DNA of 64,000 bases from Parabacteroides massiliensis (GTDB taxonomy: Bacteria > Bacteroidota > Bacteroidia > Bacteroidales > Tannerellaceae): positions 109,025 through 173,024 of the forward strand of contig NZ_LT700191.1 in the NCBI RefSeq assembly GCF_900155425.1. The letters are read 5' to 3'. The notes under the pieces are model-generated. The model saw only the letters and a program-made list of their open reading frames with translations. It searched no databases and had not been told where the DNA came from. Of this stretch, positions 28,431 through 37,177 are shown one piece after another (position 1 is the stretch's first letter; every line of letters starts with the position of its first letter). The position numbers and the translations under genes are program-made.

Positions 28431-29759
28431 ATGCAAGGGACAAAAAATCTGACGGAAGGGCCTATAAAAAAGCAACTGTTCAACCTGGCGCTTCCCATCA
28501 TGGGAACCTCTTTTATCCAAATGGCCTACAGCATCACCGATATGGCCTGGGTAGGGCGTTTGGGCAGCGAAGCGGTAGCCGCTATCGGGGCAGTCGGTAT
28601 CCTGACGTGGATGACAACTTCGATCTCCTACCTGAATAAAGTCGGTTCGGAAGTCAGCGTGGCACAAAGCATCGGGGCACGTGAGGAGGAAGAAGCACGT
28701 GCCTTTGCTTCCCATAACCTGACGATCGCCCTCATAATCTCCGTCTGTTGGGGATTCCTGCTGTTCGTCCTGGCCAATCCGATCATCGGTTTCTTCAAAC
28801 TCGATCCGGAAATTTCCGCCACAGCTGTGTCTTACCTTCGGATCGTGGCAACCGGGTTCCCGCTTATTTTCCTGGCAGCCGCCTGTACCGGAATTTATAA
28901 TGCGGCAGGACTGAGCAAAATCCCGTTCTATGTCAGTGGTAGCGGATTGATTATGAATATGGCGCTCGATCCGTTGTTTATATTCGGGTTTGGAATGGGA
29001 ACGAACGGAGCGGCCTGTGCGACCTGGCTGTCGGAGGCGACCGTACTGGCCATCTTCATCTATTACTTGAAAAAGAAAAACCGGCTGTTCGGGGGATTTC
29101 CGTTCCTTGTCCGGCTGAAAAGCCACTATAGCAGACGGATCTTTCAGTTGGGACTTCCCGTTGCATTGCTGAACAGCCTGTTTGCCGTCATCAACCTGAT
29201 GATGGCACGCACGGCATCCACCTATGGCGGGCATATCGGACTGATGACAATGACGGCCGGCGGACAGATCGAAGCGATCGCCTGGAATACCTCGCAGGGA
29301 TTCAGTACGGCTCTAAGCACGTTCGTGGCGCAAAACTTTGCCGCACGGAAAAAAGAGCGTGTCTTGGGCGCTTATCATACGACTCTGAAAATGACAGCTC
29401 TGTTCGGTGTCTTCTGCACGCTGCTTTTCGTGTTTTTCGGTAGCGAAGTATTCTCGCTGATCATACCCGAAAAGGCAGCTTACGAGGCAGGAGGCGTTTT
29501 CCTTCGCATCGATGGCTACTCGATGTTGTTCATGATGCTGGAAATAACGATGCAGGGATTGTTCTACGGTACGGGGCGCACGGTTCCCCCTGCCATCATC
29601 AGCATCACGTTCAACAGCCTGCGCATCCCGATGGCGATCGGGCTGACGGCAATGGGATGGGGTATTACTGGTGTCTGGTGGGCAATCAGCATCTCCAGTA
29701 TGCTGAAAGGAATCGTCGCATTCATTTGGTTCCGCTTTTTACAGAAAAAGATATTGTGA
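28431..29759 (+). CDS. MATE-family multidrug/Na+ antiporter
   Basis: 442 residues with 12 predicted membrane helices in two MatE halves: FNLALPIMGTSFIQMAYSI begins the first, and IFQLGLPVALLNSLFAVIN begins the second. It would export cationic compounds using ion gradients. The ATG at 28431 is preferred because a -7 box (TATCTTTG, 28402-28409) overlaps the longer frame. It starts 31 bp after the barrel gene. Confidence 0.93.
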   Translation: MQGTKNLTEGPIKKQLFNLALPIMGTSFIQMAYSITDMAWVGRLGSEAVAAIGAVGILTWMTTSISYLNKVGSEVSVAQSIGAREEEEARAFASHNLTIALIISVCWGFLLFVLANPIIGFFKLDPEISATAVSYLRIVATGFPLIFLAAACTGIYNAAGLSKIPFYVSGSGLIMNMALDPLFIFGFGMGTNGAACATWLSEATVLAIFIYYLKKKNRLFGGFPFLVRLKSHYSRRIFQLGLPVALLNSLFAVINLMMARTASTYGGHIGLMTMTAGGQIEAIAWNTSQGFSTALSTFVAQNFAARKKERVLGAYHTTLKMTALFGVFCTLLFVFFGSEVFSLIIPEKAAYEAGGVFLRIDGYSMLFMMLEITMQGLFYGTGRTVPPAIISITFNSLRIPMAIGLTAMGWGITGVWWAISISSMLKGIVAFIWFRFLQKKIL

Positions 29760-29784
29760 TACAGCAAACTATTCCGTATTTTTG
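29754..29784 (+). promoter_or_regulatory. Promoter of the O-acetylhomoserine sulfhydrylase gene
   Basis: TTG at 29754-29756 and TATTTTTG at 29777-29784, spacer 20 bp. The leader of about 50 bases has only a small TCGT/ACGA hairpin, with no recognisable SAM riboswitch. Confidence 0.65.
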
Positions 29785-29840
29785 TCGATTCGTATTATCG
29801 TAGCAACGACAACCGACTATTCATAAAAAATAATATCATA

Positions 29841-31118
29841 ATGAACAACGTATTAAAGCCGGAAACCCTCTGTGTGCAGGGAGGATGGCAACCGAAAAAA
29901 GGAGAACCGCGCGTCCTGCCTATCTATCAGAGCACAACATTCAAGTATGACACCAGCGAACAGATGGCCAAACTCTTCGACCTCGAAGAAAGCGGATATT
30001 TCTACACCCGCTTGCAAAACCCGACAAACGATGCTGTCGCAGCCAAGATCGCTGCTTTGGAAGGTGGCGTAGGCGCCATATTGACTTCCTCCGGGCAGGC
30101 TGCCAATTTCTATGCCGTATTCAACATCTGCCAAGCCGGCGACCATATGGTTTGCTCGTCCACGATCTACGGTGGGACGTTCAACCTGTTTGGCGTGACA
30201 ATGAAAAAGTTGGGTATCGAAGTGACATTCGTCGATCCTGACGCTCCGGAAGAAGAAATATCGGCCGCTTTCCGTCCGAACACAAAAGCTTTGTTTGGCG
30301 AAACCTTGTCCAATCCGGGCATGAGCGTACTCGATATCGAGAAGTTCGCCCGTATCGCCCACAGTCATGGCGTGCCTCTGATCGTGGATAACACATTTGC
30401 GACACCGATCAACTGCCGCCCGTTCGAATGGGGAGCCGATATCGTAACTCATTCGACAACCAAATATATGGACGGCCATGCGACAAGCGTAGGCGGTGCA
30501 GTCGTAGACAGCGGTAACTTCGATTGGGATGCGCATGCCGACAAATTTCCCGGCTTGACCACCCCGGACGAATCGTATCATGGCCTGACCTATACCAAGG
30601 CTTTCGGCAAGATGGCTTATACAACAAAGGCTACGGCACAGTTGATGCGCGACCTGGGCTCTATCCAGGCTCCGATGAACGCCTTCCTGTTGAATTTAGG
30701 ACTTGAAACTCTGCATCTGCGTATGCCTCAACATTGCAAGAATGCCCAACGGATTGCCGAATGGCTCGAAGCAAACGAACAGGTTGCCTGGGTGAACTTC
30801 CCCGGCTTAAAGAGTAACAAATATCACGAACTGGCCAAAAAATATATGCCGAACGGGACTTGCGGCGTAATTGCTTTCGGGCTGAAAGGCTCCCGTGAAG
30901 ATGCGATCCGCTTTATGGATAACCTGAAGATGATCTGCATCGTGACTCACGTAGCAGACGCCCGTACCTGTGTCCTCCACCCAGCCAGCCATACACACCG
31001 CCAGTTGACGGACGAGCAGCTGATCGAAGCAGGCGTAGCTCCCGACCTGATCCGCTTGTCTGTCGGTATCGAAAATGCAGACGACATCATTGCAGATATC
31101 GAGCAGGCGTTGAAATAG
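29841..31118 (+). CDS. metY: O-acetylhomoserine sulfhydrylase (PLP-dependent)
   Basis: 425 residues. It makes homocysteine from O-acetylhomoserine and sulfide. Cys/Met-metabolism PLP family motifs: ETLCVQGGW, FYTRLQNPTND, LTSSGQAANFY, VDNTFATP and the PLP lysine in THSTTKYMDGHAT. The late VTHVADARTCVLHPASHTHRQ is also characteristic. The length of about 425 distinguishes it from the shorter MetB/MetC (about 380-400). Ended by a strong terminator, so transcribed alone. Confidence 0.94.
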   Translation: MNNVLKPETLCVQGGWQPKKGEPRVLPIYQSTTFKYDTSEQMAKLFDLEESGYFYTRLQNPTNDAVAAKIAALEGGVGAILTSSGQAANFYAVFNICQAGDHMVCSSTIYGGTFNLFGVTMKKLGIEVTFVDPDAPEEEISAAFRPNTKALFGETLSNPGMSVLDIEKFARIAHSHGVPLIVDNTFATPINCRPFEWGADIVTHSTTKYMDGHATSVGGAVVDSGNFDWDAHADKFPGLTTPDESYHGLTYTKAFGKMAYTTKATAQLMRDLGSIQAPMNAFLLNLGLETLHLRMPQHCKNAQRIAEWLEANEQVAWVNFPGLKSNKYHELAKKYMPNGTCGVIAFGLKGSREDAIRFMDNLKMICIVTHVADARTCVLHPASHTHRQLTDEQLIEAGVAPDLIRLSVGIENADDIIADIEQALK

Positions 31119-31149
31119 TATATAAGAACATTTGAACCTTTAAATGATG

Positions 31150-31213
31150 ATCTATCGGTGAATTAACAGACAAGACTGCGCATTGTCTGTTTGCTCACCG
31201 ATAGATTTTTTTT
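31150..31213 (+). terminator. Terminator after metY
   Basis: ATCTATCGGTGA and TCACCGATAGAT (12 bp), with an inner AACAGACA/TGTCTGTT stem, followed by seven T. Confidence 0.9.
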
Positions 31214-31254
31214 CATGTTTCAAATCTGCCCAATCATGAATCAATAAACCACCA

Positions 31255-32409
31255 TCAAATCGATAACGATTTTCCAAACCGGTATATCCAACGGGTAGAC
31301 AAGCGATGCCATAGGGAAGCTGGTGTTTCCTCCATCAATAAGTCAGGGCGGAACTCACGCAGGATTAACCAATCCGCCTGCTTCACCCAATGAGAAAAAG
31401 CAAGATCCGGCTGATGCGTTTGCGACAGTTGCAACAAAGCATCCAGATCGAACCGATCCGCAATAACACCGGCCCCGGCATGAACGGCATCAAAAGCATT
31501 GCAAGCTTGTTCGATATGCGTCGGAACCATCAGAACAGGCTTACCCAAATACATCGCTTCACAAACAGACTCGAACCCGGCAGTCGTGGCATACGCCCTC
31601 GCTCCTGCCATATAACGGACAAACAGTGTATCATTCAATTGATGGAAAGAAAGACGGGAATCAACTTTCACTTCAGGAAGCACCTCTTTTTTATCCCAAA
31701 AGATATGCAGTTCGACACTCGGATGTACCTTATGCCAGGAACATATCTCTTCACCGAATCCACTATTCAATAAATAGCCATGCAGATAATTCCCTTTTGT
31801 CGGTGTCATTTCTAAAACCTCCTTACGCAAAAGAGGAGGAACCACCACGATCCCGTCGGCCGGAATCTCCCGCATCTTACGGAAAGATAACGCCAACTTC
31901 TTAGCAGCTCCGATAGCCGTAATGCGGGTAAAGAACTTCAAGGAAGCAAGCGACAGACGATTTTCTTTCGGAAAAGTAAAGTCCGGATGCAGGAATAAAT
32001 ACTGGTGCGCAATGCAGACCATGACAGCTTTCGGCCGGCAAAACAGGTAAGTAAGTCCGGTCAACAGCTCATAAAAGTTTATGACCACATCTGCTCCTGT
32101 ATCCTTTATCATCCGGTTGATATACCGGATACTCGACATATATTTGTGCAACCGGAAAACATTATAAGCTACGCTTTTGACCAGGTTGACCTGTTTATTT
32201 TGGGCGGAAGGCAGGAAGTTGGGACTTTCAAACGGATAGACAGGCGCTTCGATCTTCTTGCTAAAGAAATCTGGAAGACGGCGGGCAGGACTTTTGCCAA
32301 CCAAGACGCCAACCACCTGATGGCCTTCGTCCGTCAGCTTCTGACGGAGAGAAAGTGCCTGAGTCAGATGTCCCCGGCCTTCACCCTGTATGATAAACAA
32401 TATTTTCAT
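31255..32409 (-). CDS. GT28/MurG-like glycosyltransferase
   Basis: 384 residues in a GT-B fold. It begins MKILFIIQGEGRGHLTQALS, the glycine/His loop of the acceptor half, and has a C-terminal donor half with ARAYATTAGFESVCEAMYLGKPVLMVP, the nucleotide-sugar loop. It resembles the MurG-like transferases in Bacteroidota often next to a UDP-diacylglucosamine pyrophosphatase-like phosphoesterase. Here that neighbour is reduced to a 40-codon remnant whose stop is one base before this start, so translation may still be coupled. Acceptor unknown. Confidence 0.85.
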   Translation of the reverse strand: MKILFIIQGEGRGHLTQALSLRQKLTDEGHQVVGVLVGKSPARRLPDFFSKKIEAPVYPFESPNFLPSAQNKQVNLVKSVAYNVFRLHKYMSSIRYINRMIKDTGADVVINFYELLTGLTYLFCRPKAVMVCIAHQYLFLHPDFTFPKENRLSLASLKFFTRITAIGAAKKLALSFRKMREIPADGIVVVPPLLRKEVLEMTPTKGNYLHGYLLNSGFGEEICSWHKVHPSVELHIFWDKKEVLPEVKVDSRLSFHQLNDTLFVRYMAGARAYATTAGFESVCEAMYLGKPVLMVPTHIEQACNAFDAVHAGAGVIADRFDLDALLQLSQTHQPDLAFSHWVKQADWLILREFRPDLLMEETPASLWHRLSTRWIYRFGKSLSI

Positions 32410-32410
32410 A

Positions 32411-32533
32411 TCACTTCGGCATAGTGTAAACAGGAAGGTAGCATTTCATCCGCTGTGTCCTGGAATGTTCAGAACCCAGGTGAATGTCCGACAGGACAAT
32501 GGTTGGATAATACTTTCTCATTCTCAGTTTCAT
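32411..32533 (-). pseudogene. Remnant of an LpxH-like metallophosphoesterase gene
   Basis: The minus strand has a 40-codon frame starting MKLRMRKYYPTIVLSDIHLG and continuing SEHSRTQ, which is the N-terminus of the UDP-2,3-diacylglucosamine diphosphatase-like family including the DxH metal motif (SDIHLG). It then passes directly into RMKCYLPVYTMPK and stops. More than 200 residues of the enzyme are missing, so an internal deletion has fused the two ends. It may survive as a leader peptide for the glycosyltransferase, one base downstream. Confidence 0.72.
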
Positions 32534-32659
32534 GTTGTTTCTATTAACACGATACAAAAAAACGTACTTCATATTACAGCATTGCAACAGCCATATGAAA
32601 AAACAATGAAGGCCACTCCTTCACAGGGGCAGCCTTCATCCAATTTATAGAAATCCAAA

Positions 32660-34816
32660 TCAATCTTCTGCCTGAGTTGCCTCGTAAGCTTTTAACAGCT
32701 TTTCCTGGACATCCGACGGAACCAGTTCATAGCTGGAGAACTTCATGGTAAATGAAGCACGTCCACCCGTGATGGAACTCAAAGATGTCGAGTACGAAGA
32801 CATCTCTTTCAAAGGCACTTTAGCCAACAGCTTTTCGTAGCCTTTTTCACTATTCATACCCATTATGATGGCACGACGTCCTTGCAGGTCGCTCATCACG
32901 TCGCCCAGATAATCAGCCGGAACCGACACTTCTACATCATAAACAGGTTCCAGGATCTTAGGACCGGCTTCTTTAAAGGCGGTACTGAAAGCATTACGGC
33001 CTGCCAGCATGAAAGAGATTTCATTACTGTCCACCGGGTGCATCTTTCCGTCATAGACGATGATGCGCACGTCACGGGCATACGAACCTGTCAACGGTCC
33101 CTGCTCCATACGAGCCATAATACCTTTCAGGATAGCCGGAAGGAAACGGGCATCGATAGCTCCGCCAACGATACTGTTTATAAATACCAACTTTCCTCCC
33201 CAATCCAAATCTATAGTCTGTGTATCACGTACGCTGATTTTGTATTCTTGTCCGCCAAAACGATAGGTGTCAGGTGCCGGCATACCCTCGTAATACGGTT
33301 CGACAATCAGATGAACTTCACCGAACTGGCCTGCGCCACCCGACTGTTTCTTATGACGGTAGTCTGCACGGGCGGCTTTCGTGATCGTTTCACGATACGG
33401 GATCTTCGGTTCGTAGAACTCGATCGGCAATTTATCATTGTTCTCGATTCTCCATTTCAATGTGCGAAGATGGAATTCTCCCTGGCCGGAAACAATCGTC
33501 TGTTTTAATTCTTTGGACTGTTCGATCACCCATGTCGGATCTTCTTCGCGCATACGCATCAAGATTTCCATCATCTTTTCAGCGTCTGCTTCATTAACCG
33601 GTTTCACGGCACGGCGATATTTCGGATCCGGATATTTGATAAAATCGAAACGATAATCGCATCCCTTACCATTCAAAGTGTTGCCACGGCGAACATCTTT
33701 CAGCTTAACGGTTGCGCCGATATCTCCGGCAACCATTTCGGTCACTGGGTTACGGGTTTGCCCGGCGACAGAGAACAACTGTGCGACACGTTCCTTCGAA
33801 CCACGGTCGGCATTCAGCAAATCGTCGCCTTCTTTTACTTTACCTGATATCACTTTAAAATAGGAAACCTGGCCGATATGCGGTTCCACAGTCGTCTTGA
33901 AGAAGAACAGGCTGGTCGGTCCGTTCGAATCGGGAGTGACTTCCACTCCATCGGTTGTAACAGGGCGCGGCATCTTGTCCGTACAAGGAACTACGTTACC
34001 AAGGAATTCAAGCGTACGGCGAACGCACATGTCTCGACCTGCACATACGCAGAATACCGGGAACATCCCCCGGATAACGAGACCGGCACGAATACCGGCA
34101 CGCATATCGTCTTCGCTCAACGTACCTTCTTCAAAGAATTTCTCCATCAGCATATCGTCGTGTTCGGCAGCCGATTCGACCAATGCCTTGTGAAGTTCCA
34201 TCGCCTTGTCCATTTCTTCCGCCGGAATTTCCAGCACTTCGGGAACACCGCCTTCGGGTTTCCAACGATACATCTTCATCTTCAACACATCGACAACCGC
34301 ATTGAAAGACGAACCTGTAGAAACAGGATACTGGATAGGAACAATCTTTCCACCCCATTGTTCACGCAGCTGGGCGATTGTCCCTTCATAATCTGCCTTA
34401 TCGTTATCCAGTTGGTTTACAACAAAGATAACCGGCTTATGGAATTGTTCTGTATACCGGAACTGATTGATTGTGCCGACTTCCACGCCATACTGGGCGT
34501 TCAATACCATCAGTGCCGTATCTGTCACATTCAGAGCGGAAACTGCACCTCCGATAAAGTCGTCTGAACCCGGACAATCAATGAAATTCAGCTTTCTGTC
34601 CTGCCATTCTACACTGAAAACGGTCGAGAATACCGAGTAACCATACTCCTTCTCAACCGGGAAATAATCGCTCACAGTGTTTCCGGATTCCACACTTCCG
34701 CGACGTTTTATAACTCCACCCTCGTAAAGCATCGCTTCAGCGAGAGTGGTTTTCCCAGAGCCCGAACTTCCCAAGATAGAGATGTTCTTGATTTCGTTTG
34801 TTTGGTATACTTTCAT
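32660..34816 (-). CDS. fusA2: EF-G2-like translation factor lacking GTPase residues
   Basis: 718 residues with all EF-G domains: G domain (about 8-275), domain II, III, IV and V (the last begins near LEPVYDVEVSVPADYLGD). The P-loop GSSGSGKTT is kept, but G3 is DCPGSDDF (80-87), so the catalytic His of the canonical DTPGH is Ser84, and G4 is NQLD instead of NKxD. This matches published work on a Bacteroides EF-G paralog (EF-G2) that lacks GTPase activity and helps translation during carbon starvation and gut colonisation under the regulator Cur. Identity is inferred from those residues. Confidence 0.88.
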   Translation of the reverse strand: MKVYQTNEIKNISILGSSGSGKTTLAEAMLYEGGVIKRRGSVESGNTVSDYFPVEKEYGYSVFSTVFSVEWQDRKLNFIDCPGSDDFIGGAVSALNVTDTALMVLNAQYGVEVGTINQFRYTEQFHKPVIFVVNQLDNDKADYEGTIAQLREQWGGKIVPIQYPVSTGSSFNAVVDVLKMKMYRWKPEGGVPEVLEIPAEEMDKAMELHKALVESAAEHDDMLMEKFFEEGTLSEDDMRAGIRAGLVIRGMFPVFCVCAGRDMCVRRTLEFLGNVVPCTDKMPRPVTTDGVEVTPDSNGPTSLFFFKTTVEPHIGQVSYFKVISGKVKEGDDLLNADRGSKERVAQLFSVAGQTRNPVTEMVAGDIGATVKLKDVRRGNTLNGKGCDYRFDFIKYPDPKYRRAVKPVNEADAEKMMEILMRMREEDPTWVIEQSKELKQTIVSGQGEFHLRTLKWRIENNDKLPIEFYEPKIPYRETITKAARADYRHKKQSGGAGQFGEVHLIVEPYYEGMPAPDTYRFGGQEYKISVRDTQTIDLDWGGKLVFINSIVGGAIDARFLPAILKGIMARMEQGPLTGSYARDVRIIVYDGKMHPVDSNEISFMLAGRNAFSTAFKEAGPKILEPVYDVEVSVPADYLGDVMSDLQGRRAIIMGMNSEKGYEKLLAKVPLKEMSSYSTSLSSITGGRASFTMKFSSYELVPSDVQEKLLKAYEATQAED

Positions 34817-34844
34817 GATATCAAGGTATTAATTTGTGTTTAAC

Positions 34845-34899
34845 AATAAAGATTGCCCCGCAAACCCTTTTTATTCACGGGACCGCAAAATAAAGATTG
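34845..34899. promoter_or_regulatory. Paired direct repeat upstream of the EF-G2 gene
   Basis: AATAAAGATTG occurs at 34845-34855 and 34889-34899, 44 bp apart (about four helical turns), in the leader or promoter of the EF-G2 gene. A spaced direct repeat is a common activator-binding arrangement. Binding by Cur is only a guess. Confidence 0.4.
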
Positions 34900-35001
34900 T
34901 AAAGGAGAAAAACAATTTCAGACCCAGTGTTTGAGAACTATGTTATTTAACAGTTCAAAGATAAAGGGCGGATAGAAAGACAGATAGAGACAAAATGTTG
35001 C

Positions 35002-35009
35002 TATCTTTG
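35002..35009 (+). promoter_or_regulatory. Predicted -7 box of hemW
   Basis: TATCTTTG 23 bp before the GTG start; no matching -33 box. Confidence 0.45.
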
Positions 35010-35031
35010 TTCCGCTAAAAAGCAGAGCAGA

Positions 35032-36159
35032 GTGGCAGGTCTATATATCCATATTCCTTTTTGCGCCAAACGGTGCCTGTATTGCGACTTCTTTTCCAAC
35101 ACGGATATGAAGTTTAAAGAGCCGTATGTCAATGCGGTTATCCGGGAGATGGAATTACGCCGGGAATATATAGGAGGAGAACCTCTTGACACCATTTATT
35201 TCGGAGGCGGAACCCCCTCTCAACTCCGACAGGCAGACTTCAAGCGGATATTCGAGGCAGCAGACCGTCTGTTCGGCACAAGCGCATGCAAAGAAATCAC
35301 GTTGGAGGCCAATCCCGACGATATGACGCCGGAATATGTTGCCTCTCTCCGTAACCTGCCTTTCAACCGGGTCAGTATGGGCGTACAAAGTTTCAAAGAA
35401 AAAGACCTCCGTTTCCTGAACCGGCGCCATGACCGCGGACAGGCCTTGCGTGCAGTCGGGCTTTGTAAAGAGAACGGCATCCAAAACATCAGCATCGACC
35501 TGATATACGGATTGCCCGGACAGACATTGGAGGAATGGCAAGAAAATCTGGATGACGCGATCCGCCTGGAAATACCCCATATCTCCGCCTACCATCTAAT
35601 ATATGAAGAAGGGACAACCTTGTATAAGTTGAAGGAAGCAGGGAAAGTGACTCCCGTAGAAGAAGATCTGAGCGTCACCCTTTTCTCCACCTTGATCAAC
35701 AGGCTGACCGAAGCCGGATATCTCCATTACGAGATTTCCAATTTTGCCCGTCCCGGTTACTTTTCCCGCCACAACAGTTCCTACTGGACGGGCAAGAAAT
35801 ATATCGGCATCGGACCTTCCGCCCATTCCTACAATGGAGAAAGCCGGCAATGGAACATTTCTTCCCTTCCCCGCTATTTACAAGGAATCAAGGCCGGCAT
35901 CCCCGATATAGAAATAGAAGACTTGGACATCAACACAAAATACAACGAATTTATTATCACCGGACTACGCACTATGTGGGGAATCCGGACAGCTGATATC
36001 CGGGAGCAATTCGGAGAAGAGAAGCAAGCCTATCTCGAGCGGCAGGCAGCCACCTATTTACGCCAGGGGTTGCTTGTCCGTGAAAACGACACCTTAACTC
36101 TCTCTAAAAAAGGCATTTTCATCTCAGACGGCATAATGAGTGACCTTTTATGGGTATAA
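35032..36159 (+). CDS. hemW: HemW-type radical SAM protein (heme chaperone)
   Basis: 375 residues from a GTG. The radical SAM cluster is CAKRCLYC (Cys11, 15, 18), followed by Asp-Phe. HemN coproporphyrinogen dehydrogenases have a fourth Cys where this has Phe20, so this is HemW rather than HemN. Also visible are YFGGGTPS, NRVSMGVQSF and SIDLIYGLPGQT, and a C-terminal HemN_C domain. HemW inserts heme into respiratory proteins. The start directly follows a -7 box, so earlier starts are unlikely. Confidence 0.92.
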   Translation: MAGLYIHIPFCAKRCLYCDFFSNTDMKFKEPYVNAVIREMELRREYIGGEPLDTIYFGGGTPSQLRQADFKRIFEAADRLFGTSACKEITLEANPDDMTPEYVASLRNLPFNRVSMGVQSFKEKDLRFLNRRHDRGQALRAVGLCKENGIQNISIDLIYGLPGQTLEEWQENLDDAIRLEIPHISAYHLIYEEGTTLYKLKEAGKVTPVEEDLSVTLFSTLINRLTEAGYLHYEISNFARPGYFSRHNSSYWTGKKYIGIGPSAHSYNGESRQWNISSLPRYLQGIKAGIPDIEIEDLDINTKYNEFIITGLRTMWGIRTADIREQFGEEKQAYLERQAATYLRQGLLVRENDTLTLSKKGIFISDGIMSDLLWV

Positions 36160-36302
36160 AAGTCTGTTACAGACATTTGACAAAGCCATTAAATTACACC
36201 AAACCGCCTGTTTTCACAACGAACCAAGGGGTAAACCGTACATTTTCTGCACATTTTTACTATTTTTGAGAATAAAATCGACCAACATATAAAACTATTA
36301 TC

Positions 36303-36310
36303 TATATTTG
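36303..36310 (+). promoter_or_regulatory. Predicted -7 box of the zeta-like kinase pair
   Basis: TATATTTG 25 bp before the GTG start. Confidence 0.45.
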
Positions 36311-36334
36311 CCCCCAATAAAAGACAGATAAGTA

Positions 36335-36910
36335 GTGCCATATCTATACATAATATCGGGATGCAACGGAGCAGGAAAGACAACAGCTTCCTTCACAATT
36401 CTTCCAGAGATGTTGAAGTGTAAGGAGTTTGTTAATTCCGACGAGATTGCCAAGGGGCTTTCCCCTTTTAATTCTGATAGTATCGCGGTAGCCGTTGAAG
36501 CAAGTCGTATTATGTATAAACGCATTAAAGAACTAATCGCTTCGGGCGAAACGTTCGCAATGGAAACTACACTGGCCACCCGTTCAGGCGCAAACCTGAT
36601 CAGGGAAGCACAAAGGGAAGGATATTATGTAACATTGTTATATTTTTGGTTGAACACACCGGATTTGGCAGTGGAACGAGTTAAAATGAGAGTGGCCGCC
36701 GGAGGACATAACATTCCGGAGAGTACTATCCGCCGTCGCTACGAAGCGGGTATTCACAATCTTTTTGAACTATATATCCCCATTTGTGATTATTGGATGA
36801 TTGCAGACAACTCTATGTCGCCGATGGAAGTAATCGCCAAAGGCTTCAGGAGTGATAAAAAAGAGATATATAATTCGGATATTTATACAAAACTTGAGCA
36901 TCATGAGTGA
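36335..36910 (+). CDS. Zeta-toxin-like P-loop kinase
   Basis: 191 residues from a GTG. Walker A is SGCNGAGKTTAS (about 8-19), followed by VNSDEIAKGLSPF and the conserved AMETTLATRSG strand; AAGGHNIPESTIRRRY is the lid. These match the zeta-toxin/chloramphenicol phosphotransferase-like family, in which zeta toxins phosphorylate UDP-GlcNAc. It overlaps the small downstream gene by 8 bp (ATGAGTGA), so the two are translationally coupled. Chromosomal homologs are common in gut Bacteroidota and their toxicity is unproven. Confidence 0.82.
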   Translation: MPYLYIISGCNGAGKTTASFTILPEMLKCKEFVNSDEIAKGLSPFNSDSIAVAVEASRIMYKRIKELIASGETFAMETTLATRSGANLIREAQREGYYVTLLYFWLNTPDLAVERVKMRVAAGGHNIPESTIRRRYEAGIHNLFELYIPICDYWMIADNSMSPMEVIAKGFRSDKKEIYNSDIYTKLEHHE

Positions 36911-37073
36911 ACAAGAGGTTAGAGAATTTGAAGAGAATATAGTTAAAGGTGCCAATATCGCTTTCCAGCGATTAGTAAACCAGAAAAAGAAAGAAGACGG
37001 TGAATTAGTTTTCTCACGCAACGGATATATCTTCCGTGTAAAAGCTGCTGATTTAGAAAAAGGAATGTTTTAA
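36903..37073 (+). CDS. Small acidic partner of the zeta-like kinase
   Basis: 56 residues starting MSEQEVREFEENIVKGANIA, rich in Glu and Lys, ending FRVKAADLEKGMF. I do not recognise a domain. Overlap with the kinase and the shared terminator make a two-gene unit. An antitoxin or regulatory subunit is plausible, although classical epsilon-zeta systems place the antitoxin first. The longer frame from 36852 lies inside the kinase gene and is rejected. Confidence 0.7.
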   Translation: MSEQEVREFEENIVKGANIAFQRLVNQKKKEDGELVFSRNGYIFRVKAADLEKGMF

Positions 37074-37090
37074 CTATTATATTGGATATA

Positions 37091-37130
37091 CAAAAAAGGC
37101 TGGTGAATCAGGTTCATCAGCCTTTTTTGT
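37091..37130 (+). terminator. Terminator after the zeta-like pair
   Basis: GGCTGGTGAA and TTCATCAGCC (one wobble pair) with loop TCAGG, followed by TTTTTT; A-rich on the other side, so it may also act from the minus strand. Confidence 0.88.
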
Positions 37131-37177
37131 ATCCGCCCGCAAACATGTCGACATAAGGTGCTTTCTGCTGGTCTCCT

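Noticed and set aside
29785..29840. SAM riboswitch before metY
   Set aside because: The leader is only about 50 bases and lacks any known SAM-aptamer core; only a tiny hairpin is present.
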